A stretch of DNA of 64,000 nt from Klenkia soli. Its GTDB lineage: Bacteria; Actinomycetota; Actinomycetes; Mycobacteriales; Geodermatophilaceae. Both the position numbers and the translations under genes were made by a program. Below are positions 55,529-63,474 of the stretch, piece by piece. The stretch's first letter is position 1. The number at the start of each line of letters is the position of its first letter. Below the pieces are notes generated by a model. It saw only the letters and a program-made list of their open reading frames with translations, ran no database searches and was not told the DNA's origin. The stretch is taken from positions 1 through 64,000 of the forward strand of contig NZ_FNIR01000013.1 in NCBI RefSeq assembly GCF_900103975.1. Direction: 5' to 3'.

Positions 55529-56248
55529 GTGACCTCCCCGAGCGCCGCCGCGGCGCCCGCTCGCCGTGGGGCGGCGGTCATCGGGACCGGTCGACCCCCC
55601 TGGTGGGCGGTCCTGCTCGGCGTGGTCGTCACCGTGCTGGTCACGGTCGACCTGCTCGCCCGGGGTGCGCTCGAGCGGATGGACCTCGCGGTCTCGGAGA
55701 TCGTGAGCGACTGGGGTCTGCGCGACTCGGTGGCGTACTGGCCGGTCTGGGTGCTCACCCAGGCCGGTGGCCGGGTGACGATCCTGGTCGTGCTGGCCGG
55801 GCTGGTCGGGTGGATCGCCTGGAAGCGGCGCAGCCCGCTCCCGGTCGTGCGGGTGCTCCTCGCCCTGGTGCTGCTCTCCGCCGTCGTCTACGCCTTCAAG
55901 TACGGCACCGGCCGGACGGCGCCGGCCTACCCGGGGTCCTTCTTCCACCGGGACGGTGCGTCCTACCCCTCGGGCCACGTCGCCAACGCCGTGCTGATGT
56001 GGGGTGTGGCGCGCTGGCAGGCGGTCGACTTCGGGTTGCCCGACCGGGCGCAGCGGGCCTTCTGGGTGCTGTCGGTGATCGGTCCGGTCGTGACGGGTGT
56101 GGCCATGGTGGCGCTGGACTTCCACTGGGTCACGGATGCACTGGTGGGAGCTGCCGTGGGGGTGGTCCTGCTGGGCGTGGTGCATGCACTCGACGCAGTC
56201 GTCCTGTCACGCTTCGTACGTGCTCGAGGACGGCGAACTGCTGCCTGA
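55529..56248 (+). CDS. PAP2 superfamily membrane phosphatase
   Basis: 239-aa integral membrane phosphatase with about six helices. The three PAP2 motifs are KYGTGRTAP (about 128-136), PSGH (about 150-153) and DFHWVTD (about 200). It probably acts on lipid phosphates such as undecaprenyl pyrophosphate or phosphatidate; the substrate is not given by the motifs. GTG 55529 has TACCGT at 7 nt. Its last 29 nt overlap the start of the next gene. Confidence 0.88.
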   Translation: MTSPSAAAAPARRGAAVIGTGRPPWWAVLLGVVVTVLVTVDLLARGALERMDLAVSEIVSDWGLRDSVAYWPVWVLTQAGGRVTILVVLAGLVGWIAWKRRSPLPVVRVLLALVLLSAVVYAFKYGTGRTAPAYPGSFFHRDGASYPSGHVANAVLMWGVARWQAVDFGLPDRAQRAFWVLSVIGPVVTGVAMVALDFHWVTDALVGAAVGVVLLGVVHALDAVVLSRFVRARGRRTAA

Positions 56249-57344
56249 GGCCCGGACCCGACGGTCCTGGGCCCGCTCCCGCAGGTCCGCGGCCGTCCTG
56301 CTGTGCACCGCGGTCCTGACCGGCCCCTTCCTGCCCGGTTCCTTCCTCTCCAACGGCGTGCCGCAGCGCGGCGTCGAGACCGCTGCCGCCGAGGAGCCCG
56401 CGGCCCTGTACGGCGCCCCGCAGGACCTCTGCTCGGTCACCGACGCCCGGCTGCCGGAGATCTCCGGCATGGCGGTCGACGGCGGCACCACGACGGTGAT
56501 GAACGACGGCGGCGACGCAGTGGTCGTCTACCAGCTGGACGGCGGCTGCGCGGTCACCGGCGAGCGGACCGCGGCCGTCGACCCGTACGACCCGGAGGAC
56601 ATGGCCCTGGCGGCCGACGGCACCGTCTGGCTCGCCGACACCGGGGACAACCGGTTGTCCCGTGCGACGGTCGCCCTCATCGCCCTGGCCCCCGACGGTG
56701 CTGCCACGGTCTACCGGCTGACCTACCCGGACGGCCCGCGGGACGTCGAGGCGCTGCTGCTGGCCCCCGACGGCACCCCGTACCTGGTCACCAAGGAGGT
56801 GCTGGGCACCAGTGAGGTCTACCGCCCGGTGGGCGCGCTGGACGCCGGTGCCGCGGTGCCGCTGGAGAAGGTGGCCGACCTCCCGCTCGCGCTGACCGGC
56901 ACCGAGGGCGGACCGGTCGGGCGCGCGGGCCAGCTCATGATCACCGGTGGTGCGGTCAGCCCCGACGGCGCGGTGCTCGCCCTGCGCACCTACACCGACG
57001 CCTACGTGTGGGCGCTGTCCGGCTCCGACGTGGTGGGCGCGCTGGCCGCTGCGCCGGTGGTCGTGCCGCTGCCCGCCGCACCGCAGGGTGAGGCCATCGC
57101 CTTCGCCGCCGACGGGCGCAGCCTGGTGGTCACCGGCGAGGGGCTGCCGGCGGTGGTGACGGCGTTGCCGGCGGTCGGTGCACTCTCACCGGCCGCGTCC
57201 ACGGAGCCGGCGACGGCCACCGAGGCCGCGGGCGAGACCGCCGCAGCGCCGCGCGCGCCGCTCTCCCCGTGGGCCGCGGGCGCGATCGCGGTCGTCGCCG
57301 CCGCGGTGCTGGTCGCCGGCGTCGGGCGTCTGCGCCGCCGCTGA
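56220..57344 (+). CDS. Secreted/anchored beta-propeller-like protein
   Basis: 374 aa if it begins at GTG 56220. N-terminal signal sequence at about 26-42 (SAAVLLCTAVLTGPFLP), a six-bladed-propeller-like core (repeats such as AADGTVWLADTGDNRL and LAPDGTPYLVTKEV), a Ser/Thr/Ala-rich stalk (about 310-345) and a C-terminal membrane helix followed by RLRRR (about 350-374). This is an extracellular domain anchored at its end. No family is recognised. The start is uncertain because the gene overlaps PAP2; it is probably coupled to it. Confidence 0.7.
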   Translation: MLEDGELLPEARTRRSWARSRRSAAVLLCTAVLTGPFLPGSFLSNGVPQRGVETAAAEEPAALYGAPQDLCSVTDARLPEISGMAVDGGTTTVMNDGGDAVVVYQLDGGCAVTGERTAAVDPYDPEDMALAADGTVWLADTGDNRLSRATVALIALAPDGAATVYRLTYPDGPRDVEALLLAPDGTPYLVTKEVLGTSEVYRPVGALDAGAAVPLEKVADLPLALTGTEGGPVGRAGQLMITGGAVSPDGAVLALRTYTDAYVWALSGSDVVGALAAAPVVVPLPAAPQGEAIAFAADGRSLVVTGEGLPAVVTALPAVGALSPAASTEPATATEAAGETAAAPRAPLSPWAAGAIAVVAAAVLVAGVGRLRRR

Positions 57345-57371
57345 CCGTCGCGATCGTCGCCGCGCCGGCGA

Positions 57372-57400
57372 GCGGGTGCGGGGGAGGGACGCGCACCCGC
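57372..57400. terminator. Terminator hairpin between the propeller gene and lexA
   Basis: gcgggtgcg (57372-57380) pairs with cgcacccgc (57392-57400) around an 11-nt loop, between two convergent stop codons. Confidence 0.6.
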
Positions 57401-57410
57401 CCGGACGGGG

Positions 57411-58223
57411 TCAGACCCGGCGCAGGACCGTGACCACGCGGCCCAGGACGGTGGCGTCGTCACCGGGGATGGGCTCGAAGGCCGGGTTGTGCGGCAGCAG
57501 CCACACGTGGCCGTCCCGGCGCTTGTAGGTCTTGACCGTGGCTTCGCCGTCGATCATCGCCGCCACGATCTCGCCGTTCTCGGCGGTGGCCTGCTGACGG
57601 ACGACCACCCAGTCGCCGTCGCAGATCGCGGCGTCGATCATCGACTCGCCGGTCACCTTCAGCATGAACAGCGTGCCCTCGCCGACCAGTTCGCGGGGCA
57701 GCGGGAACACCTCCTCGACGGCCTGCTCGGCCAGCACCGGACCACCGGCGGCGATGCGCCCGACCAACGGCACGTAGGTCGGGGTGGGGACGCGGGGGTC
57801 GTCGACCCCGCTGCCGGCACCGGCCGCGGCCAACCCGGCGGCGGACGGGTCGGCGTCGGGGTGGTCGCCGGGCAGCCGCACGTCGAGGGCGCGCGGGCGG
57901 TTCGGGTCGCGCCGCAGCCAGCCCTTCTTCTGCAGCGTCGACAGCTGGTGGGCCACCGAGGAAGCCGAGGACAGCCCGACGGCCTCGCCGATCTCGCGGA
58001 CGCTCGGCGGGTAGCCGCGACGCTCGACGGAGTCGCGGATGACCTCCAGGACCCGGCGCTGGCGCTGGGTCAGGCCGTCGCCGGCCTCACCGCGCTCGGG
58101 GAACTCGCGCACCGACGCACCGCGACCGCCGGACGCCGGCTCGGCGGAGCTGCTCGCCCTCGGCCGGCGAGGTCGCTTGCCGGTGCCGTCGGTCCCGCCG
58201 GGGGTGTCTCCCGCGCTCGCCAC
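57411..58223 (-). CDS. lexA: SOS-response transcriptional repressor LexA
   Basis: 270-aa LexA. The N-terminal winged HTH ([20 protein letters not shown] at 51-70; [20 protein letters not shown] at 75-94) follows 50 extra residues; the S24 self-cleavage domain has the Ala159-Gly160 cleavage bond, Ser194 and Lys231. The extension and a long linker make it longer than the 200-230-aa norm. GTG 58223 start. It is divergent from the LysM gene, with SOS boxes in between, and should also bind the recA box. Confidence 0.95.
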   Translation of the reverse strand: MASAGDTPGGTDGTGKRPRRPRASSSAEPASGGRGASVREFPERGEAGDGLTQRQRRVLEVIRDSVERRGYPPSVREIGEAVGLSSASSVAHQLSTLQKKGWLRRDPNRPRALDVRLPGDHPDADPSAAGLAAAGAGSGVDDPRVPTPTYVPLVGRIAAGGPVLAEQAVEEVFPLPRELVGEGTLFMLKVTGESMIDAAICDGDWVVVRQQATAENGEIVAAMIDGEATVKTYKRRDGHVWLLPHNPAFEPIPGDDATVLGRVVTVLRRV

Positions 58224-58344
58224 GTGTCCTCCTCGTCGGCCGCGTGCCGCAGCCGTGCTGTCCGGGCGGTCGTCGCGGAGGCGGGTGGCCGACGCGCTGA
58301 CCGGGGTGATCGATACGGACCGTAACGCCTGCGGGCCGATTCTT

Positions 58345-58358
58345 CAAACACGTGTTCG
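58345..58358. promoter_or_regulatory. SOS box of lexA
   Basis: caaacacgtgttcg, one mismatch from CGAAC-N4-GTTCG, 122 bp before lexA on the minus strand. It supports autoregulation of lexA. Confidence 0.75.
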
Positions 58359-58383
58359 AAGTTCCACCCGTGTCATCTCGATT

Positions 58384-58406
58384 TTGTCGGACCCGTGCGG
58401 TAGACA
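58384..58406 (+). promoter_or_regulatory. RecA-NDp-like promoter of the LysM gene
   Basis: TTGTCGGAC (58384-58392), 8 nt, then TAGACA (58401-58406). The 9-mer is identical to the recA copy. It leaves a leader of about 75 nt that holds the second SOS box. Confidence 0.58.
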
Positions 58407-58424
58407 TCCGCACAGACGTTCGAT

Positions 58425-58438
58425 CGAACAGCCGTTCG
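58425..58438. promoter_or_regulatory. SOS box of the LysM gene
   Basis: cgaac-agcc-gttcg matches CGAAC-N4-GTTCG exactly. It lies 50 bp before the ATG, between predicted transcription start and gene, where LexA would block elongation. Confidence 0.85.
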
Positions 58439-58487
58439 ACCGGGATGGGTCCGCGAGGGCCCGCACGAGCGACAGGAGTTGCCCCAG

Positions 58488-59120
58488 ATGGCCAGCACCG
58501 CGAGCCCCCTCCGCACCGTCCCGCGCAGCGCCGCACCCGGCGCCGCGATGCCGACCGCCCTCCCGGCGCCGGTCGTCCGTGCCCAGGCGGGGCGTGGCGA
58601 CCTCCGGCGGGGCAACCACCCGGCCGGTCGGGCGCTGTCCCGCTCGGCGGTCGCCACCCCGGGTGGGTCGATCGCCCCGGTGTTGCCCCTGCGTCCCGCC
58701 GGCGCGGTCGTGGTCCCGCTGCGTCCCGGCGCGCCGCGAGCCGTCCCCGCCCCTGCCGTCTCCGTTCCCGCCGTGCCCGCCGTCCCCGTCGCCCCCGCTG
58801 CTGCGGCGGACCCGGCTCCCGTCGGTCCGGCCCGGCTGCGGCTGACCCGCCGCGGTCGGGTGGTGCTGAGCGGGTTGGGTGTGGTGGCCGCGCTCGGGGT
58901 GGCGGCCGTCGTCGGCCCGGCGCTGGGTGGTGCAGGTGACCCCGCGCTCGAGCTGGCGGGGCGGTCCAGCGTGGTGGTGCACAGCGGCGACACCCTGTGG
59001 TCGATCGCCGAGTCGGTCGCCCCCGACGTCGATCCGCGAGGCGTGGTCGACGCCCTGCGCGAGGCGAACGGCCTCGAGGACACCCGCCTGGTGCCCGGTC
59101 AGGTCCTCGTCCTGCCCTGA
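58488..59120 (+). CDS. LysM membrane protein, likely SOS cell-division suppressor
   Basis: 210 aa. Residues 1-115 are cytosolic, Pro/Ala/Val-rich. A membrane helix spans 125-147, and an extracytoplasmic LysM domain (SSVVVHSGDTLWSIAESVAP and EANGLEDTRLVPGQVLVLP) occupies 161-209. A single-pass LysM protein divergent from lexA and upstream of nrdR is the hallmark of corynebacterial DivS and mycobacterial Rv2719c/ChiZ, and of Bacillus YneA, which halt division during damage. AGGAG lies 9 nt before ATG 58488. Confidence 0.86.
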   Translation: MASTASPLRTVPRSAAPGAAMPTALPAPVVRAQAGRGDLRRGNHPAGRALSRSAVATPGGSIAPVLPLRPAGAVVVPLRPGAPRAVPAPAVSVPAVPAVPVAPAAAADPAPVGPARLRLTRRGRVVLSGLGVVAALGVAAVVGPALGGAGDPALELAGRSSVVVHSGDTLWSIAESVAPDVDPRGVVDALREANGLEDTRLVPGQVLVLP

Positions 59121-59432
59121 CGTCGTCGACTCGCGGGGGCGGCCGTGGCGGGGTCCCGAGGGGCGGGTGGGTGCGTACGGCGTGGTGGGGCGCGTATGGC
59201 GCGAGGCCTGCCAGGTGCGGCCGGTCCTGTCGTGCACTTCTGGGAAGGCGACACGCCAGCCAGGGGTTGCACACCAGTAGGGGTCCGGAGCTACTCTCAC
59301 CACAACATCTAGTAGTTACAGAGATGTCGTTCCGTCCACAGGTTGTTCCCCAGGTTCTCCCGAGGTCGTCCACCGGATGTCCCCGACCGAGTCCACAGGG
59401 AGCCCCTCCGGACCCGTGAGGAGATGACCCCG
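59121..59432 (+). promoter_or_regulatory. 312-bp gene-free region before nrdR
   Basis: No gene is visible. Candidate -35 TTGCAC (59267-59272) and -10 TACTCT (59292-59297) are 19 bp apart. Two CACA-starting blocks, 59269-59284 and 59300-59315, start exactly 31 bp apart; the second matches most positions of the NrdR box consensus as I recall it. The leader of about 130 nt before GTG 59433 contains no obvious terminator. Confidence 0.4.
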
Positions 59433-60002
59433 GTGCGCTGCCCGTTCTGCCACAACCCCGACAGCCGGGTCGTCGACTCGCGCGAGACCGACGAGGGGGC
59501 GACCACCCGCCGTCGGCGCTCCTGCCCGGGCTGCGGCCGTCGGTTCACCACCGTCGAGGAGGCCGTGCTGGCCGTCGTCAAGCGCAGCGGGGTGACCGAG
59601 CCGTTCAACCGCGCCAAGGTCGTCGCCGGCGTGCGGCGGGCCTGCCAGGGCCGGCCGGTCGACGAGGACCAGCTCGCCGTGCTGGCCGCGCAGGTCGAGG
59701 ACGCGGTCCGCTGCACCGGGTCGGCCGAGGTGCCCAGCAACGAGGTCGGCTTGGCCATCCTGCGCCCGCTGCGCGACCTCGACGAGGTCGCCTACCTGCG
59801 GTTCGCCAGTGTGTACCGCTCCTTCACCTCGGCGGCGGACTTCGAGAAGGAGATCGCCGAGATGCGCGCCAAGGCCGCCTCGGTGGCCGAGATCGCGTCG
59901 GCCGACCTCCCGCCGCCGGTCATCCCGCGGATCGTCGGCGACGCCGGCCCGCCGGGTCCCGGCACACCCCAGCCCGGCACGCCGCAGCCCGCTGCGCCCT
60001 AG
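59433..60002 (+). CDS. nrdR: Transcriptional repressor NrdR
   Basis: 189-aa repressor of ribonucleotide reductase genes. The zinc ribbon has C3-x2-C6 (RCPFCHNPD) and C31-x2-C34 ([11 protein letters not shown]). An ATP-cone domain follows at about 48-138, and a Pro-rich tail at 165-189. GTG 59433 is preferred because NrdR proteins begin M-R/x-CPFC and GAGGAG stands 9 nt upstream; the ATG at 59424 would have it at 0 nt. It is followed by nrdJ in the same direction, as in streptomycetes. Confidence 0.95.
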   Translation: MRCPFCHNPDSRVVDSRETDEGATTRRRRSCPGCGRRFTTVEEAVLAVVKRSGVTEPFNRAKVVAGVRRACQGRPVDEDQLAVLAAQVEDAVRCTGSAEVPSNEVGLAILRPLRDLDEVAYLRFASVYRSFTSAADFEKEIAEMRAKAASVAEIASADLPPPVIPRIVGDAGPPGPGTPQPGTPQPAAP

Positions 60003-60221
60003 CGGCCCACCCGCCACCCCGTCCCACCACCGGTCCGCGGCCTTCCCCACCGCACCGGCACCCGGCACCGCTGCCGGGGCAGATCCACGAGCACGGCCGG
60101 AGAACTGCCGGTACCTCCCGGTACGCAGGGACCCGGTGGCCTCACCCGTTCCACCCAGCACGAAGCAACCGGCACCCGCCCCACCGGCGCGGGTGCAGAC
60201 ACACGAATCCCAGGGGGAGTC
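60003..60221 (+). promoter_or_regulatory. 219-nt leader between nrdR and nrdJ
   Basis: No ORF is visible. Several hairpins: cccggca/tgccggg at 60061-60067 and 60072-60078, a ccggtac repeat region at about 60110-60125, and gcacccg/cgggtgc just before the ribosome site at about 60172-60196. I do not find a B12-box, so it is not an ordinary cobalamin riboswitch. Confidence 0.35.
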
Positions 60222-63101
60222 TTGACCGAGACCACCGACCGCATCTCGTCCGGCCGCAAGCGCAACGGCAAGTCCGTCGAGCGCAAGGGCCTCACGGTCC
60301 AGCGGGTGTTCACCACCGCGGGCGTGCACCCCTACGACGAGGTGACCTGGGAGCGTCGCGACGTCGTCATGACCAACTGGCGCGACGGCTCGATCAACTT
60401 CGAGCAGCGCGGGGTCGAGTTCCCCTCCGAGTGGTCGATCAACGCCACCAACATCGTCACCACCAAGTACTTCCGCGGCGCGGTCGGCTCCCCGCAGCGC
60501 GAGACCAGCCTGCGTCAGCTGATCGACCGCGTGGTGCTCACCTACACCGAGGCCGGCCGCGAGCACGGCTACTTCACCACCGAGGGCGACGCCGAGCTGT
60601 TCGAGCACGAGCTGACCTGGATGCTGCTGCACCAGTACTTCAGCTTCAACTCGCCGGTCTGGTTCAACGTGGGCACCGCGTCGCCGCAGCAGGTCAGCGC
60701 CTGCTTCATCCTCGCCGTCGACGACACGATGGACTCGATCCTGAACTGGTACCGCGAGGAGGGCCTGATCTTCAAGGGCGGCTCCGGTGCCGGCCTGAAC
60801 CTCTCCCGCATCCGGTCGTCGAAGGAGCTGCTGTCCTCCGGCGGCACCGCGTCGGGCCCGGTCTCGTTCATGCGCGGGGCCGACGCCTCCGCCGGCACCA
60901 TCAAGTCCGGCGGGGCGACGCGCCGCGCCGCGAAGATGGTCGTGCTGGACATCGACCACCCCGACATCGAGGAGTTCGTCGAGACGAAGGCGCGCGAGGA
61001 GGACAAGATCCGTGCGCTGCGCGACGCCGGCTACGACATGGACCTCGGTGGTCGCGACATCACCAGCGTCCAGTACCAGAACGCCAACAACTCGGTCCGG
61101 GTGAACGAGGAGTTCATGCGGGCGGTCGAGGAGGGCACCGGCTTCGGGCTGCGTTCGCGCACCGACGGCTCGGTGATCGAGACCGTCGACGCCAAGGAGC
61201 TCTTCCGCAAGGTCACCACCGCCGCGTGGGAGTGCGCCGACCCGGGCATCCAGTACGACGACACGATCAACGACTGGCACACCAACCCCGAGACCGGGCG
61301 GATCAACGCGTCCAACCCGTGCTCGGAGTACATGAGCCTGGACAACAGCTCGTGCAACCTGGCCTCGCTGAACCTCATGAAGTTCCTCAAGGCCGACGGC
61401 ACGTTCGACTCCCCCCGGTTCACCCGCGCCGTCGAGCTGATCATCACCGCGATGGACATCTCCATCTGCTTCGCCGACTTCCCGACCGACCCGATCGGCG
61501 ACACCACCCGGGCCTACCGCCAGCTGGGCATCGGCTACGCCAACCTCGGCGCCCTGCTGATGGCCACCGGCCACGCCTACGACTCCCGCGGTGGTCAGTC
61601 GCTGGCCGCGGCGATCACCTCGCTGATGACCGGTACCGCCTACCGCCGCTCGGCCGAGCTGGCCGGTGTGGTCGGCGCCTACGACGGCTACGCCCGCAAC
61701 GCCTCGGCGCACGCCCGCGTCATGCGCAAGCACTCGGCCGCCAACGACGCCATCCGGCCCGTCGGCGCCGACGACGCCGACGTGCTCAAGGCCGCGACCG
61801 CGCAGTGGCAGGAGTGCCTCACCATCGGTGGGCAGAACGGCTGGCGCAACGCCCAGGCGTCGGTCCTGGCCCCCACCGGCACCATCGGCTTCATGATGGA
61901 CTGCGACACGACCGGCATCGAGCCGGACTTCTCGCTGGTCAAGTTCAAGAAGCTGGTCGGCGGCGGGTCCATGCAGATCGTCAACCAGACGGTCCCGCGG
62001 GCGCTGGCCAGCCTCGGCTACCAGGAGGAGCAGGTCGAGGCCATCGTCGAGTTCATCGCCGAGCACGGCCACGTCGTCGACGCCCCCACCCTGCGCCCCG
62101 AGCACTACGAGGTCTTCGACTGCGCCATGGGCGAGCGGGCCATCTCCCCGATGGGCCACGTCCGCATGATGGCCGCGGTCCAGCCGTTCATCTCCGGTGC
62201 GATCTCCAAGACGGTCAACATGCCCGAGACGGCGACCATCGAGGACGTCGAGAACATCTACTTCCAGGGCTGGAAGATGGGCATCAAGGCCCTCGCGATC
62301 TACCGCGACAACTGCAAGGTCGGCCAGCCGCTGTCCGGCGGCAAGGGCAAGAACGACGGCACCAAGGCCGAGGTGGCCCCCGTCGCCGAGGCCCCGGCCG
62401 CGGCCGCCCTGTCCCACCCGGTGCGCAAGCGGCTGCCGAAGAAGCGCACCAGCGTCACCACGTCCTTCTCCGTCGCCGGTGCCGAGGGCTACATGACCGC
62501 CGGCATGTACGAGGACGGCAGCCTGGGCGAGGTCTTCCTCAAGCTGGGCAAGCAGGGCTCCACCCTGGCCGGTGTCATGGACGCCTTCTCGATCGGGATC
62601 TCGCTGGCGCTGCAGCACGGTGTGCCGTTGGAGACCTACATCTCCAAGTTCACCAACATGCGCTTCGAGCCCGCCGGCATGACCGACGACCCGGACATCC
62701 GGATCGCCCAGTCGGTGATGGACTACATCTTCCGGCGCCTGGCGCTGGACCACCTGTCCATCGAGAAGCGCGCGAACCTGGGCATCTTCACCGCCGAGGA
62801 GCGCGCGGCGCAGGTTGCCGGGTCCTACGGCACGGCCTCCACCGCGACCGTCGAGGAGGAGGTCGACCTCGAGGCGCTGCGTGGCTCGGCGCCGACCGAG
62901 GCCCCCGAGAAGCAGCAGGAGAAGGTCACCCCGGCCGGCCCGAAGTCGATCAAGGAGGCCCACTCCTCGGCCGAGCTGCTCGAGCTGGTCACCGGCACGG
63001 CCACCGACGCGCCGCTGTGCATGACCTGCGGCACGAAGATGCGCCCGGCCGGCAGCTGCTACGTCTGCGAGGGCTGCGGCTCCACCAGCGGTTGCAGCTG
63101 A
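60222..63101 (+). CDS. nrdJ: Vitamin-B12-dependent class II ribonucleotide reductase
   Basis: 959-aa adenosylcobalamin-dependent enzyme that reduces ribonucleotides without O2. The N-terminal part contains TTAGVHPYDEVTWERRDVV; radical-site region NPCSEYMSLDNSSCNLASLNL holds the active-site Cys; FMMDCDTTGIEPD and SKTVNMPETAT (C-terminal half) are typical. The C-terminal zinc-type cysteines in CMTCGTKM and CEGCGSTSGC renew the active site. TTG start with AGGGGGAG at 60212-60219. No intein. The class I enzyme, if any, lies elsewhere. It ends at a strong terminator. Confidence 0.95.
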   Translation: MTETTDRISSGRKRNGKSVERKGLTVQRVFTTAGVHPYDEVTWERRDVVMTNWRDGSINFEQRGVEFPSEWSINATNIVTTKYFRGAVGSPQRETSLRQLIDRVVLTYTEAGREHGYFTTEGDAELFEHELTWMLLHQYFSFNSPVWFNVGTASPQQVSACFILAVDDTMDSILNWYREEGLIFKGGSGAGLNLSRIRSSKELLSSGGTASGPVSFMRGADASAGTIKSGGATRRAAKMVVLDIDHPDIEEFVETKAREEDKIRALRDAGYDMDLGGRDITSVQYQNANNSVRVNEEFMRAVEEGTGFGLRSRTDGSVIETVDAKELFRKVTTAAWECADPGIQYDDTINDWHTNPETGRINASNPCSEYMSLDNSSCNLASLNLMKFLKADGTFDSPRFTRAVELIITAMDISICFADFPTDPIGDTTRAYRQLGIGYANLGALLMATGHAYDSRGGQSLAAAITSLMTGTAYRRSAELAGVVGAYDGYARNASAHARVMRKHSAANDAIRPVGADDADVLKAATAQWQECLTIGGQNGWRNAQASVLAPTGTIGFMMDCDTTGIEPDFSLVKFKKLVGGGSMQIVNQTVPRALASLGYQEEQVEAIVEFIAEHGHVVDAPTLRPEHYEVFDCAMGERAISPMGHVRMMAAVQPFISGAISKTVNMPETATIEDVENIYFQGWKMGIKALAIYRDNCKVGQPLSGGKGKNDGTKAEVAPVAEAPAAAALSHPVRKRLPKKRTSVTTSFSVAGAEGYMTAGMYEDGSLGEVFLKLGKQGSTLAGVMDAFSIGISLALQHGVPLETYISKFTNMRFEPAGMTDDPDIRIAQSVMDYIFRRLALDHLSIEKRANLGIFTAEERAAQVAGSYGTASTATVEEEVDLEALRGSAPTEAPEKQQEKVTPAGPKSIKEAHSSAELLELVTGTATDAPLCMTCGTKMRPAGSCYVCEGCGSTSGCS

Positions 63102-63119
63102 CCACCAGCACCTAGGTCC

Positions 63120-63157
63120 CCAGCGGGGGCGGAGCCGACCGGCTCCGCCCCCGCTGG
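63120..63157 (+). terminator. nrdJ terminator
   Basis: 17-bp perfect stem: ccagcgggggcggagcc (63120-63136), loop gacc, and its complement (63141-63157). 18 bp after the nrdJ stop. Confidence 0.9.
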
Positions 63158-63474
63158 CGTGTCCGCGGTCCGCCGACCGGATACGGGTGCGCGCGGTTCA
63201 GCCCGCCCGGCGGGGGGTAGTGCTGGTGAGTTCGCCTGCTCGACACCGTCCCGGACCCGGCGGCCCTCCGCCGATGGTCTGCGAGGTCCCCCCGTGCGAG
63301 ATCCATCACCGCATCCGCCCTGGGTCTGGACCGGGCGAGTCCGTCGTCGGCCGCTGACGAGGTCCCGCACCTCGTGCCGATTCCTGCCCGTGCACCGGAC
63401 GACGTCGTCCGGGGTGCGGTCGGGCACGCGAACCCCTGGCTCCATCCTGCGCGACCGCCCCCCTGGAGCCCCTC
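63158..63474. other. 317-bp gene-free region
   Basis: No convincing coding sequence. It holds a short hairpin gaggt/acctc (63359-63363 / 63369-63373) and an 18-bp perfect palindrome ccggacgac/gtcgtccgg (63395-63412). It is presumably the regulatory region of the next gene. Confidence 0.5.

Noticed and set aside
60003-60221. Cobalamin riboswitch before nrdJ
   Set aside because: The B12-box consensus and the expected core are not visible; only unassigned hairpins are.
59316-62963. Long minus-strand frame opposite nrdR/nrdJ
   Set aside because: Shadow frame with Leu/Gly/Asp/His-rich composition and no domain, fully opposite conserved genes.
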